Source: Pseudomonas sp. S06B 330
GTDB lineage: Bacteria; Pseudomonadota; Gammaproteobacteria; Pseudomonadales; Pseudomonadaceae
NCBI RefSeq assembly: GCF_002845275.2
Contig: NZ_CP088149.1
Coordinates: 2,476,501 to 2,540,500, forward strand
Reading direction: 5' to 3'
DNA: 64,000 nucleotides
Each line of letters begins with the position of its first letter. The first letter of the stretch is position 1. The notes under the pieces were generated by a model. That model was not told the origin of the DNA, made no database searches, and saw nothing but the letters and a program-made list of their open reading frames with translations. This document shows, piece after piece, positions 1 through 8,323 of this stretch. Made by a program: the position numbers and the translations under genes.

Positions 1-2
1 AG

Positions 3-1850
3 GTGAGCAGCAAGGTCTATACCGATGGGCATGACAGCTTGGCGGTAATGCTCAACTGGCGACAGGCCCAGAGCCGTCGCTGGCACTGCGTGCCGATGGT
101 GTTCGCCGGCAACGACCTGTGGCAGGCCGACTTCACCGTTATCGAGCAGGGCCGACACCTGTTCAGCATCGAGGCCTGGATCGACCCCTTCGCCACTTAC
201 TGCCATGACCTGGAGAAGAAGTTCACCGCTGGGGTGCCCGTGCCGTTGGAGGTGCAGGAAGGCCTGCAATTGCTTGAGCAGAACATCGAGCGCAGCCAGG
301 GGCTGCTGCGCGAGCAGCTGCAGAGCCTGCATGACACGTTGCCCACCCTGGCGCCCGAAGCGCAGGTTGCCCAGTTGCTGCACGTCGATACCGCCGTGTT
401 GATGCGCGAGGCCGACCACCGCACATTCCTCAGCCGCAGCCCGGAGTATCCGCTGGACGTCGAACGGCGCGAGGCCCTGTTCGCCAGCTGGTATGAGCTG
501 TTTCCCCGCTCCATTACCGATGATCCAGCACGCCATGGCACCTTCAATGACGTGCATGAACGTCTGCCGATGATCCGTGACATGGGTTTTGACGTGTTGT
601 ATTTCCCGCCCATCCATCCTATCGGCAAGCGTCACCGCAAGGGCCGCAACAATGCCTTGCAGGCCGAGCCGGAGGATCCGGGCAGCCCTTACGCCATTGG
701 CAGTGAGGAGGGCGGGCACGAGGCCATCCACCCGCAATTGGGCAGCCGTGAGGATTTTCGCCGGCTGGTAGCCGCGGCTGCCGAGCATGGCCTGGAGATT
801 GCCTTGGACTTTGCCATCCAGTGCTCGCAGGACCACCCTTGGCTCAAGGCCCATCCGGGTTGGTTCTCCTGGCGCCCGGACGGCAGTATTCGCTACGCCG
901 AAAACCCGCCGAAAAAGTACCAGGACATCGTCAATGTCGACTTCTATGCCGCAGAGGCCGTACCGTCCCTGTGGCTGGCCTTGCGCGATGTGGTGCTTGG
1001 CTGGGTACAGGAAGGGGTGAAGATGTTTCGCGTCGACAACCCGCACACCAAGCCATTGCCGTTCTGGCACTGGTTGATCGCCAATATCCGCAGCCAGCAC
1101 CCGGAGGTGATCTTTCTGGCCGAAGCCTTCACTAAACCGGCGATGATGGCGCGCCTGGGCAAGGTGGGGTACTCGCAGAGCTACACCTATTTCACCTGGC
1201 GCAACACCAAGGCCGAGTTGCAAAGCTACTTTGAAGAGCTCAACCAGCCGCCCTGGCGCCATTGCTACCGGCCAAACTTTTTCGTCAACACCCCAGACAT
1301 CAATCCTTTCTTCCTGCATGAGTCCGGCCGCGCCGGCTTCCTTATCCGTGCTGCGCTGGCGACCATGGGGTCAGGGCTGTGGGGCATGTACTCGGGCTTT
1401 GAGCTGTGCGAGGCAACGCCCATCCCCGGCAAGGAGGAGTACCTGGATTCCGAGAAGTACGAGATCCGCCCGCGGGACTTCACTCAACCGGGCAACATCA
1501 TTGCCGAGATCGCCCAGCTAAACCGCATCCGCCGACACAACCCGGCGCTGCAGACGCACCTGGGCGTTGCCTTCTACAACGCCTGGAACGACAACATCCT
1601 GTACTTCGGCAAGCGCACCGCCGAACGCGACAACTTCATCCTCATTGCCATCAGCCTCGACCCGCACAACGCCCAAGAGGCGTACTTTGAGCTACCCCTG
1701 TGGGAGTTGGGCCTGGATGACAACGCCGACACCTTCGGTGAAGACCTGATGACCGGCCATCGCTGGACCTGGCACGGTAAGACCCAATGGATGCGCATCG
1801 AGCCCTGGCACCTGCCGTTTGGTATCTGGCGTATCGAAAAAGCCCTCTAG
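3..1850 (+). CDS. glgE: GlgE maltosyltransferase, 5' end cut by window
   Basis: Alpha-1,4-glucan:maltose-1-phosphate maltosyltransferase, a GH13 enzyme that extends cytoplasmic alpha-glucan using maltose-1-phosphate. The frame is open to the left edge, and 615 residues are visible against roughly 660-670 usual for the family, so the N-terminus is missing and the GTG at 3 is probably not the true start. In the visible protein the GlgE/GH13 motif FRVDNPHTK supplies the nucleophile (D345) and FLAEAF the acid/base (E374). The N-terminal beta-sandwich region (about 1-90) precedes a helical insertion and the catalytic barrel. It ends 13 bases before the ATG of the TreS-maltokinase gene, which makes its substrate. 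Same order as the Pseudomonas glgE-treS-glgB operon. Family assignment is firm; the exact start is unknown. Confidence 0.95.
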   Translation: MSSKVYTDGHDSLAVMLNWRQAQSRRWHCVPMVFAGNDLWQADFTVIEQGRHLFSIEAWIDPFATYCHDLEKKFTAGVPVPLEVQEGLQLLEQNIERSQGLLREQLQSLHDTLPTLAPEAQVAQLLHVDTAVLMREADHRTFLSRSPEYPLDVERREALFASWYELFPRSITDDPARHGTFNDVHERLPMIRDMGFDVLYFPPIHPIGKRHRKGRNNALQAEPEDPGSPYAIGSEEGGHEAIHPQLGSREDFRRLVAAAAEHGLEIALDFAIQCSQDHPWLKAHPGWFSWRPDGSIRYAENPPKKYQDIVNVDFYAAEAVPSLWLALRDVVLGWVQEGVKMFRVDNPHTKPLPFWHWLIANIRSQHPEVIFLAEAFTKPAMMARLGKVGYSQSYTYFTWRNTKAELQSYFEELNQPPWRHCYRPNFFVNTPDINPFFLHESGRAGFLIRAALATMGSGLWGMYSGFELCEATPIPGKEEYLDSEKYEIRPRDFTQPGNIIAEIAQLNRIRRHNPALQTHLGVAFYNAWNDNILYFGKRTAERDNFILIAISLDPHNAQEAYFELPLWELGLDDNADTFGEDLMTGHRWTWHGKTQWMRIEPWHLPFGIWRIEKAL

Positions 1851-1863
1851 AAAGGAGTCGAAC

Positions 1864-4800
1864 ATGGCCAAACGTAGCCGCCCGGCAGCCTTTATCGACG
1901 ACCCACTGTGGTACAAAGACGCGATCATCTACCAGGTGCACGTCAAATCGTTCTTCGATTCAAACAACGACGGCATCGGTGACTTTCCAGGCTTGATCGC
2001 CAAGCTTGACTACATCGCCGAACTGGGCGTCAACACCCTCTGGCTGCTGCCGTTCTACCCCTCGCCACGGCGCGACGACGGCTATGACATCGCCGAATAC
2101 AAGGCCGTACACCCTGACTATGGCACCTTGGGCGATGTGAAGCGCTTTATCAGCGAGGCGCACAAGCGTGGCCTGCGGGTGATCACCGAACTGGTCATCA
2201 ACCACACCTCGGACCAGCACGCCTGGTTCCAGAAAGCCCGTCATGCCAAACCCGGAAGCAAGGCCAGGGACTTCTACGTGTGGTCCGACAGTGACCAGAA
2301 ATACGACGGCACGCGGATCATCTTTCTCGATACCGAGAAGTCCAACTGGACCTGGGACCCGGTGGCCGGCCAATACTTCTGGCATCGCTTTTATTCGCAC
2401 CAGCCAGACCTGAATTTCGATAACCCGCAGGTGCTCAAGGCGGTGATCGGGGTGATGCGTTACTGGCTCGACCTGGGTGTTGACGGCTTACGCCTGGATG
2501 CCATCCCGTACTTGATCGAGCGCGACGGCACCAACAACGAGAACCTGCCCGAGACCCACCAGGTGCTCAAGCAGATTCGCGCCGAGATCGACGCCAACTA
2601 CCCCGACCGCATGCTTCTGGCCGAAGCCAACCAGTGGCCGGAGGATACCCAGCTGTATTTCGGTGAAGGGCAAGGTGATGAATGCCACATGGCCTTTCAC
2701 TTTCCGTTGATGCCGCGCATGTACATGGCCGTCGCCCAGGAAGACCGTTTTCCAATCACCGACATCCTGCGTCAGACCCCGGAGATTCCCGCCAACTGCC
2801 AGTGGGCGATCTTCTTGCGTAACCACGATGAACTGACGCTGGAGATGGTCACTGATCGCGAGCGCGATTACCTGTGGAACTACTACGCCGAGGATCGCCG
2901 GGCGCGCATCAACCTCGGTATCCGTCGCCGCCTGGCGCCCCTGTTGCAGCGCGACCGGCGACGGGTGGAGTTACTCAGCAGCCTGCTGTTGTCGATGCCC
3001 GGTACGCCGACCCTGTACTACGGCGATGAAATCGGTATGGGTGACAACATCTACCTCGGCGACCGCGACGGCGTGCGCACCCCCATGCAGTGGTCGATCG
3101 ACCGCAACGGCGGGTTCTCCCGCGCCGACCCGGCGCGCTTGGTGCTGCCGCCGATCATGGACCCGCTGTATGGCTTTGCCTCGGTCAATGTCGAAGCCCA
3201 GGCCCATGACCCGCATTCACTGCTGAACTGGAACCGCCGCCTGCTGGCGGTGCGCAAGCAGCAAAAGGCCTTTGGTCGAGGCAGCTTGAAAATGCTCTCG
3301 CCGAGCAACCGCCGGATCCTGGCTTACATTCGTGAATACACCGGGCCAGATGGCAGCAGCGAGATCATTCTGTGCGTCGCCAACGTCTCGCGTGCCGCTC
3401 AGGCGGCCGAACTGGAATTGTCGCAGTACGCCGACATGGTGCCGGTGGAGATGCTCGGTGCCAGCGCCTTTCCGCCGATTGGCCAATTGCCGTTTTTGCT
3501 GACCTTGCCGCCGTACGGCTTTTACTGGTTCCTGTTGGCGCCCAAGGACCAGATGCCCAGCTGGCACCAGGAACCGGCGCAAAGCCTGCCGGAGTTCACT
3601 ACGCTGGTGTTGAAAAAGCGCATGGAGGAGCTGCTCGACGCCCCGGCGCGCGACACCCTGCAAGAAAGCATCCTGCCCCAGTACCTGCCCAAACGCCGCT
3701 GGTTTGCCGGCAAGGAAAGCCGTATCGAACAGGTACGCATCGCTTACGGCGTGCGCTTTGGGGCCCCGACCAGCCCGGTGCTGCTCAGTGAGATTGAGGT
3801 CAGCAGTGGCGGTCACAGCAGCCGCTATCAGTTACCGTTCGGCCTGATTGCAGAAGAACATATCAACAGTGCAGCTCCGCAGCAGTTGGCCTTGGCGCGG
3901 GTGCGCCGCGGGCGTCAGGTGGGGCTGATCACCGATGGTTTCGTGCTCGAAAGTTTTATTCGCGCCGTGCTGTTCGCTTGCCACGCAGGCACGCGCTTGC
4001 CCTGCGCCGAAGGCGAATTGCAGTTCAACGCTACCGAACAGCTGGCCGCCCTTAACCTGGGGGAAGACGCCCAGGTGCGCTACCTCTCGGCTGAGCAGTC
4101 CAACAGCTCAGTGGTGGTTGGTGGCAGTCTGGTGCTCAAGCTGATCCGCCGGGTCAACCCCGGCGTGCACCCGGAACTGGAAATGAGTGCGTTTCTGACC
4201 GCTGCCGGTTTTGCCAATATCTCGCCGTTGTTGGGCTGGGTCAGCCGTGTCGATGCCCAGCAGCAACCGCACTTGTTGATGATTGCCCAGGGCTATTTGA
4301 GCAATCAGGGCGATGCTTGGGATTGGACCCAGAACAACCTGGAACGGGCCATACGCGACGAGCTGGAACCAGGCAAACCCGCGTTGGATGCCCACACCGA
4401 TGCCCTGCAGGACCTGGCCGATTTTGCCGCCTTGTTGGGCCAGCGCCTGGGTGAGATGCATCTGTTGCTGGCAGCACCCAGCAAGGATCCGGCCTTCCAG
4501 CCGCGCCCCAGCAGCGCCCGCGATTGTCAGGCCTGGGGCAAGCAGATCAGTGCGCAACTGACCCGCGCGCTGGACTTGCTCAAGCAGCATCGCGCTGAAT
4601 TGGACAGCGAAAGCCAGTCGCTGATCGATGACCTGCAGCAGCAACGCATAGACCTGCTGGCCACTGTCCTGGAGCTGAGCAAGCAAGCCCAGGGCGGCCT
4701 GTTGATGCGGGTGCACGGTGATCTGCACCTGGGCCAGGTGCTGGTGGTGCAGGGCGACGCCTACTTGATCGATTTCGAGGGCGAACCGGCCCGGCCGCTG

Positions 4801-5175
4801 GACGAGCGCCGGGCCAAGCATAGCCCCTACAAGGATGTTTCCGGCGTATTGCGATCCTTCGACTATGCTGCTGCCATGGTGCTGCGCAGTGCCTCCAGTG
4901 TCGACCTCTCGGACAGTGCCCGCCAGGCACGTCAGCGCGTCGCCAGGCGTTATCTGCACCAGGCCCGACATGCCTTTGTCGAGGCCTATGGGCTGGCCAC
5001 CGCGGCCATGCCCCATGCCTGGGAACATGCCGACGGCGAGCGAGCGGCACTGGAACTGTTCAGCCTGGAAAAGGCCGCCTACGAAATCCTGTACGAAGCC
5101 GAGAACCGCCCAAGTTGGCTGGCCGTGCCTTTGCATGGCCTGCATGGCCTGACAAGTACCTGGGGAGAACGTTAA
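1864..5175 (+). CDS. treS: Trehalose synthase-maltokinase fusion
   Basis: Bifunctional cytoplasmic enzyme of 1103 residues. The N-terminal half is a GH13 trehalose synthase interconverting trehalose and maltose; the C-terminal half is a maltokinase (Pep2/Mak type) making maltose-1-phosphate for GlgE. TreS catalytic residues are visible as GLRLDAIPYL (D212), LLAEANQW (E254) and NHDE (D322). The kinase part begins near residue 600 with the cap motif YLPKRRWFAGK and has the phosphotransferase motif HGDLHLGQ (H951-D953) and DFEGEP (970-975). The ATG at 1864 is chosen because AAAGGAG lies just upstream and the protein then begins MAKRSRPAAFIDDPLWYKDA; an upstream in-frame GTG (1819) would overlap glgE. 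Its stop codon is directly followed by the glgB ATG. The fusion is known in Pseudomonas. Confidence 0.95.
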   Translation: MAKRSRPAAFIDDPLWYKDAIIYQVHVKSFFDSNNDGIGDFPGLIAKLDYIAELGVNTLWLLPFYPSPRRDDGYDIAEYKAVHPDYGTLGDVKRFISEAHKRGLRVITELVINHTSDQHAWFQKARHAKPGSKARDFYVWSDSDQKYDGTRIIFLDTEKSNWTWDPVAGQYFWHRFYSHQPDLNFDNPQVLKAVIGVMRYWLDLGVDGLRLDAIPYLIERDGTNNENLPETHQVLKQIRAEIDANYPDRMLLAEANQWPEDTQLYFGEGQGDECHMAFHFPLMPRMYMAVAQEDRFPITDILRQTPEIPANCQWAIFLRNHDELTLEMVTDRERDYLWNYYAEDRRARINLGIRRRLAPLLQRDRRRVELLSSLLLSMPGTPTLYYGDEIGMGDNIYLGDRDGVRTPMQWSIDRNGGFSRADPARLVLPPIMDPLYGFASVNVEAQAHDPHSLLNWNRRLLAVRKQQKAFGRGSLKMLSPSNRRILAYIREYTGPDGSSEIILCVANVSRAAQAAELELSQYADMVPVEMLGASAFPPIGQLPFLLTLPPYGFYWFLLAPKDQMPSWHQEPAQSLPEFTTLVLKKRMEELLDAPARDTLQESILPQYLPKRRWFAGKESRIEQVRIAYGVRFGAPTSPVLLSEIEVSSGGHSSRYQLPFGLIAEEHINSAAPQQLALARVRRGRQVGLITDGFVLESFIRAVLFACHAGTRLPCAEGELQFNATEQLAALNLGEDAQVRYLSAEQSNSSVVVGGSLVLKLIRRVNPGVHPELEMSAFLTAAGFANISPLLGWVSRVDAQQQPHLLMIAQGYLSNQGDAWDWTQNNLERAIRDELEPGKPALDAHTDALQDLADFAALLGQRLGEMHLLLAAPSKDPAFQPRPSSARDCQAWGKQISAQLTRALDLLKQHRAELDSESQSLIDDLQQQRIDLLATVLELSKQAQGGLLMRVHGDLHLGQVLVVQGDAYLIDFEGEPARPLDERRAKHSPYKDVSGVLRSFDYAAAMVLRSASSVDLSDSARQARQRVARRYLHQARHAFVEAYGLATAAMPHAWEHADGERAALELFSLEKAAYEILYEAENRPSWLAVPLHGLHGLTSTWGER

Positions 5176-7386
5176 ATGAATCATCGCAAGCGCGAGGAAG
5201 GCGGGCTGGGGCATCGGGACAGCGACGCCCTGGTCAGGGCCGAGCATACCGACCCGTTCGCTGTGCTCGGCCCGCACCCTGATGGTGCCGGTGGCCAGTT
5301 TGTCCGCGCCTATCTGCCCAACGCCTTGAGCGTGCAACTGCTGGCCCGCGACGATGGCCGGCTGCTGGGCGAGTTCGAGCAGGAACCGGTGCCGGGGCTG
5401 TTTATTGCGCACGTGGCGCAGCAGCAGCCGTACCTGCTGCGCATCAACTGGGCGGGAGGCGAGCAAATTACCGAAGACCCTTACAGCTTCGGGCCACAGT
5501 TGGGCGACATGGACCTCTACCTGTTCGCCGAAGGTAATCACCGCGACCTGTCCAACAGCATGGGGGCGCAGCCGGTGCAGGTTGAAGGCATCGACGGCGT
5601 GCGCTTTTCGGTGTGGGCACCGAACGCCCGGCGGGTGTCGGTGGTCGGTGACTTCAACAACTGGGATGGACGTCGGCACCCGATGCGCCTGCGTCATTCG
5701 TCTGGGGTATGGGAATTGTTCGTGCCACGCCTGGCCGCAGGCGAAGCCTACAAGTACGAAGTGCTGGGGCGTGAAGGCATCCTGCCGCTCAAGGCTGACC
5801 CGTTGGCACGGGCCACCGAGTTGCCACCGAGCACCGCGTCACGGGTGGCCGGTCCCCTGGCCCATACCTGGCAAGACCAGCAGTGGATGCAACAGCGTGG
5901 CGAGCGCCAGGCAACCAACGCGCCACTGTCGATTTATGAACTGCACGCCGGGTCCTGGCAATGTGAGCTGGATGACACCGGCGAAGTGGCACGCTTCTAC
6001 AACTGGCGCGAGCTGGCGGAGCGCCTGGTGCCTTATATCCAGCAGATGGGCTTCACCCATATCGAGCTGATGCCGATCATGGAACATCCGTTTGGTGGCT
6101 CCTGGGGCTATCAGCCGCTGTCGATGTTCGCGCCGACCGCACGTTATGGCTCGGCGGAAGATTTCGCCGCCTTCATCGATGCCTGTCACCAGGCCTCGAT
6201 CGGCGTGATTCTGGACTGGGTGCCCGCACATTTCCCCACCGACACCCATGGCCTGGCGCGTTTTGACGGTACCGCCCTGTATGAATACGAAAACCCGCTC
6301 GAAGGCTTCCACCAGGACTGGGATACCCTGATCTACAACCTCGGTCGCACCGAGGTGCATGGCTTCATGCTGGCCTCGGCGCTGCACTGGCTCAAGCACT
6401 TTCATATTGATGGCCTGCGGGTCGATGCCGTGGCCTCCATGCTCTATCGCGACTATTCGCGCAAAGCTGGCGAGTGGGTACCCAACCGCCATGGTGGGCG
6501 CGAGAACCTGGAGGCTATCGATTTTCTGCGCCACCTCAACGACGTCGTCGCCATCGAAGCCCCAGGTGCGCTGATGATTGCCGAAGAGTCCACAGCCTGG
6601 CCGGGCGTCAGCCAGCCGACCCAGCAGGGCGGTTTGGGCTTTGCCTACAAATGGAACATGGGCTGGATGCACGACACCCTGCACTACATACAGAACGACC
6701 CGATCCACCGTACCTATCACCACAACGAAATGAGCTTCGGCCTGATCTATGCGTACTCCGAGCATTTCATCCTGCCGATTTCCCACGATGAAGTGGTGCA
6801 TGGCAAGCATTCACTGATCGACAAAATGCCCGGTGATCGCTGGCAGAAATTCGCCAACCTGCGGGCCTACCTGACCTTCATGTGGGCTCATCCGGGTAAA
6901 AAGTTGCTGTTCATGGGATGCGAGTTTGGTCAATGGCGCGAATGGAACCATGACAGTGAACTGGACTGGTACCTGCTCAAGTACCCCGAACACCTGGGGG
7001 TTCAGCGCTTGGTCGCTGACTTGAACCGGCTGTACCGCGAAGAGCGTGCACTGCACGAACAGGACTGCCTGCCCCAGGGCTTTCAGTGGCTGATCGGCGA
7101 TGATGCGCAAAACAGCGTTTACGCTTGGTTGCGCTGGAGCGCCAGCGGTGAGCCGCTGCTGGTGGTGGCCAATTTCACCCCGGTGCCGCGGGAGGGGTAC
7201 CGCATTGGCGTGCCGTTTGGTGAGCGCTGGGTCGAGGTGCTTAACAGTGATGCTGAAGGCTACGCCGGGTCCAACTATGGCAACCTCGGAGAGGTGGTGA
7301 GTGAAGCGCTGTCCAGTCATGGTCAGCCGTTGTCCTTGGCGTTGAATCTGCCACCGTTGGGTGTGTTGATTTTGCGGCCGAGGTGA
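5176..7386 (+). CDS. glgB: 1,4-alpha-glucan branching enzyme
   Basis: GlgB introduces alpha-1,6 branches into the glucan built by GlgE. The 736 residues fit the family (E. coli 728). An N-terminal carbohydrate-binding/GlgB N domain is followed by the CBM48 segment with the motif GDFNNWDG, then a GH13 barrel. The catalytic triad is visible as [10 protein letters not shown] (D417), [11 protein letters not shown] (E470) and [12 protein letters not shown] (D538). The ATG follows the upstream TAA without any gap, so translation is probably coupled to the fusion gene. It is the last gene of the operon; no T-rich intrinsic terminator is obvious behind it. Confidence 0.97.
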   Translation: MNHRKREEGGLGHRDSDALVRAEHTDPFAVLGPHPDGAGGQFVRAYLPNALSVQLLARDDGRLLGEFEQEPVPGLFIAHVAQQQPYLLRINWAGGEQITEDPYSFGPQLGDMDLYLFAEGNHRDLSNSMGAQPVQVEGIDGVRFSVWAPNARRVSVVGDFNNWDGRRHPMRLRHSSGVWELFVPRLAAGEAYKYEVLGREGILPLKADPLARATELPPSTASRVAGPLAHTWQDQQWMQQRGERQATNAPLSIYELHAGSWQCELDDTGEVARFYNWRELAERLVPYIQQMGFTHIELMPIMEHPFGGSWGYQPLSMFAPTARYGSAEDFAAFIDACHQASIGVILDWVPAHFPTDTHGLARFDGTALYEYENPLEGFHQDWDTLIYNLGRTEVHGFMLASALHWLKHFHIDGLRVDAVASMLYRDYSRKAGEWVPNRHGGRENLEAIDFLRHLNDVVAIEAPGALMIAEESTAWPGVSQPTQQGGLGFAYKWNMGWMHDTLHYIQNDPIHRTYHHNEMSFGLIYAYSEHFILPISHDEVVHGKHSLIDKMPGDRWQKFANLRAYLTFMWAHPGKKLLFMGCEFGQWREWNHDSELDWYLLKYPEHLGVQRLVADLNRLYREERALHEQDCLPQGFQWLIGDDAQNSVYAWLRWSASGEPLLVVANFTPVPREGYRIGVPFGERWVEVLNSDAEGYAGSNYGNLGEVVSEALSSHGQPLSLALNLPPLGVLILRPR

Positions 7387-7440
7387 GTGGTCGGTCTGCT
7401 CCTATGGTGAGGGGAGCGTGGAAGGTCAAGGGTATAACGC

Positions 7441-7567
7441 ACTGCGCAACTTCTTGCGCACTCAAATGTAGATAACGACCCCTGTTCGCCGCTGTAAGCC
7501 ACGGCCCACGTGGCTTACAGGCGAGTGCGCAACTTCTTGCGCAGTACTGCGCAAGAAGTTGCGCACT
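7441..7567. repeat. Three dyad sites, two forming a 44-bp palindrome
   Basis: The core TGCGCAACTTCTTGCGCA (7-bp arms, 4-base centre) occurs at 7443-7460 and again at 7526-7543, and in inverted orientation at 7548-7565. The last two sit head to head, so 7524-7567 is a perfect 44-bp palindrome with 22-base arms. The cluster lies about 110-240 bp upstream of the predicted hcp transcription start, which is where enhancer sites of sigma-54 activators usually lie. The repeats are seen directly; the role as binding sites for the Sfa-type activator encoded at 26.0 kb is inference. A cruciform or REP-like role is an alternative. Confidence 0.6.
7492..7520. repeat. Perfect 12-bp hairpin between dyad sites
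   Basis: CTGTAAGCCACG and its exact reverse complement are separated by five bases (GCCCA). There is no T-run behind it on either strand, so it is not a typical intrinsic terminator, although it could still stop or stabilise the glgB transcript. Function unknown. Confidence 0.4.
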
Positions 7568-7651
7568 TTTCAGGGCTTTTTCCTGTTGAGCGTGACTCCA
7601 ACTCAGGTAATAAGTGCTGCAGGCCCCGGTTTATAAGGCGTGAGCAACTTA

Positions 7652-7667
7652 TGGCATGACCCTTGTA
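7652..7667 (+). promoter_or_regulatory. Sigma-54 (-24/-12) promoter of hcp
   Basis: TGGCATGACCCTTGTA matches the RpoN consensus TGGCACG-N4-TTGCA with the GG at -24 and the -12 element reading GT instead of GC, spacing conserved. Transcription would start near 7678, about 55 bases before the hcp ATG. The same T6SS cluster encodes a sigma-54 activator with an intact GAFTGA loop. Confidence 0.7.
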
Positions 7668-7733
7668 TACGGTACAGGTACCCGCTGGGTGATTTTACCC
7701 ACCGGGCACCTCTATTTTCAGCAAGGAGCATTC

Positions 7734-8252
7734 ATGGCTACCCCCGCATACATGTCCATTACCGGCACCAAACAAGGTTTGATCACCGCCGGTGCTTTCA
7801 CCGCCGATTCGGTTGGCAACACCTACCAGGAAGGTCATGAAGACCAGGTCATGGTTCAGGGCTTTCAGCATGAAGTGATCATCCCGCGTGATCCGCAGTC
7901 CGGCCAACCTACCGGCCAGCGCGTACACAAGCCTGTGGTCATCACCAAGGTCTTCGACAAGGCGTCGCCACTGCTGCTGGCGGCCCTGACCTCCGGTGAG
8001 CGTCTGACCAAGATCGAAATCCAGTGGTACCGCACCTCGGCTGCCGGCACTCAGGAGCATTACTACACCACGGTTCTGGAAGACGCGATCATCGTCGACA
8101 TCAAGGACTACATGCACAACTGCCAAGACCCTTCGAACGCGCACTTCACCCATCTGGAAGACGTGCATTTCACTTACCGCAAAATCACCTGGACCCACGA
8201 AGTGGCCGGTACCTCTGGCTCGGATGACTGGCGTACTCCGGTCGTCGGTTAA
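7734..8252 (+). CDS. hcp: T6SS tube protein Hcp (TssD)
   Basis: Hcp forms the hexameric rings stacked into the inner tube of the type VI secretion system and is secreted with VgrG. The 172-residue protein has the family's usual length and features: it begins MATPAYMSITGTKQG, carries VVITKVFDKASPLLLAAL and ends in the beta strand FTYRKITWTHEVAGTSGSDDW. ATG 7734 is preceded by AAGGAG at a good distance; an in-frame start at 7656 would lie on top of the -24/-12 promoter and is rejected. It is first in an hcp-vgrG-adaptor-effector set, separated from the structural genes at 16.5 kb. Confidence 0.96.
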   Translation: MATPAYMSITGTKQGLITAGAFTADSVGNTYQEGHEDQVMVQGFQHEVIIPRDPQSGQPTGQRVHKPVVITKVFDKASPLLLAALTSGERLTKIEIQWYRTSAAGTQEHYYTTVLEDAIIVDIKDYMHNCQDPSNAHFTHLEDVHFTYRKITWTHEVAGTSGSDDWRTPVVG

Positions 8253-8266
8253 GTAGCGTCAATCAT

Positions 8267-8303
8267 GCATGGGCCGGCTTTGAGCTGGCCCATGCGCTAT
8301 TTT
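8267..8303 (+). terminator. Hairpin with T-run between hcp and vgrG
   Basis: A 12-bp stem (8267-8278 with 8284-8295, one G-T wobble) with a five-base loop is followed by GCTATTTT. It would terminate part of the hcp transcript or protect its 3' end, consistent with Hcp being needed in large excess over VgrG. Confidence 0.6.
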
Positions 8304-8323
8304 CCCAGCTTAAGGACAAGCCT

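Noticed and set aside
3..5. GTG as the true start of glgE
   Set aside because: The protein would lack roughly 50 residues of the N-terminal domain; the frame is open to the window edge.
4108..5697. Long minus-strand open frame of 529 codons opposite treS and glgB
   Set aside because: It is the mirror of GC-rich coding sequence, has low-complexity composition and crosses two well-supported genes.
7492..7520. Hairpin behind glgB as an intrinsic terminator
   Set aside because: The stem is perfect but no T-run follows on either strand.
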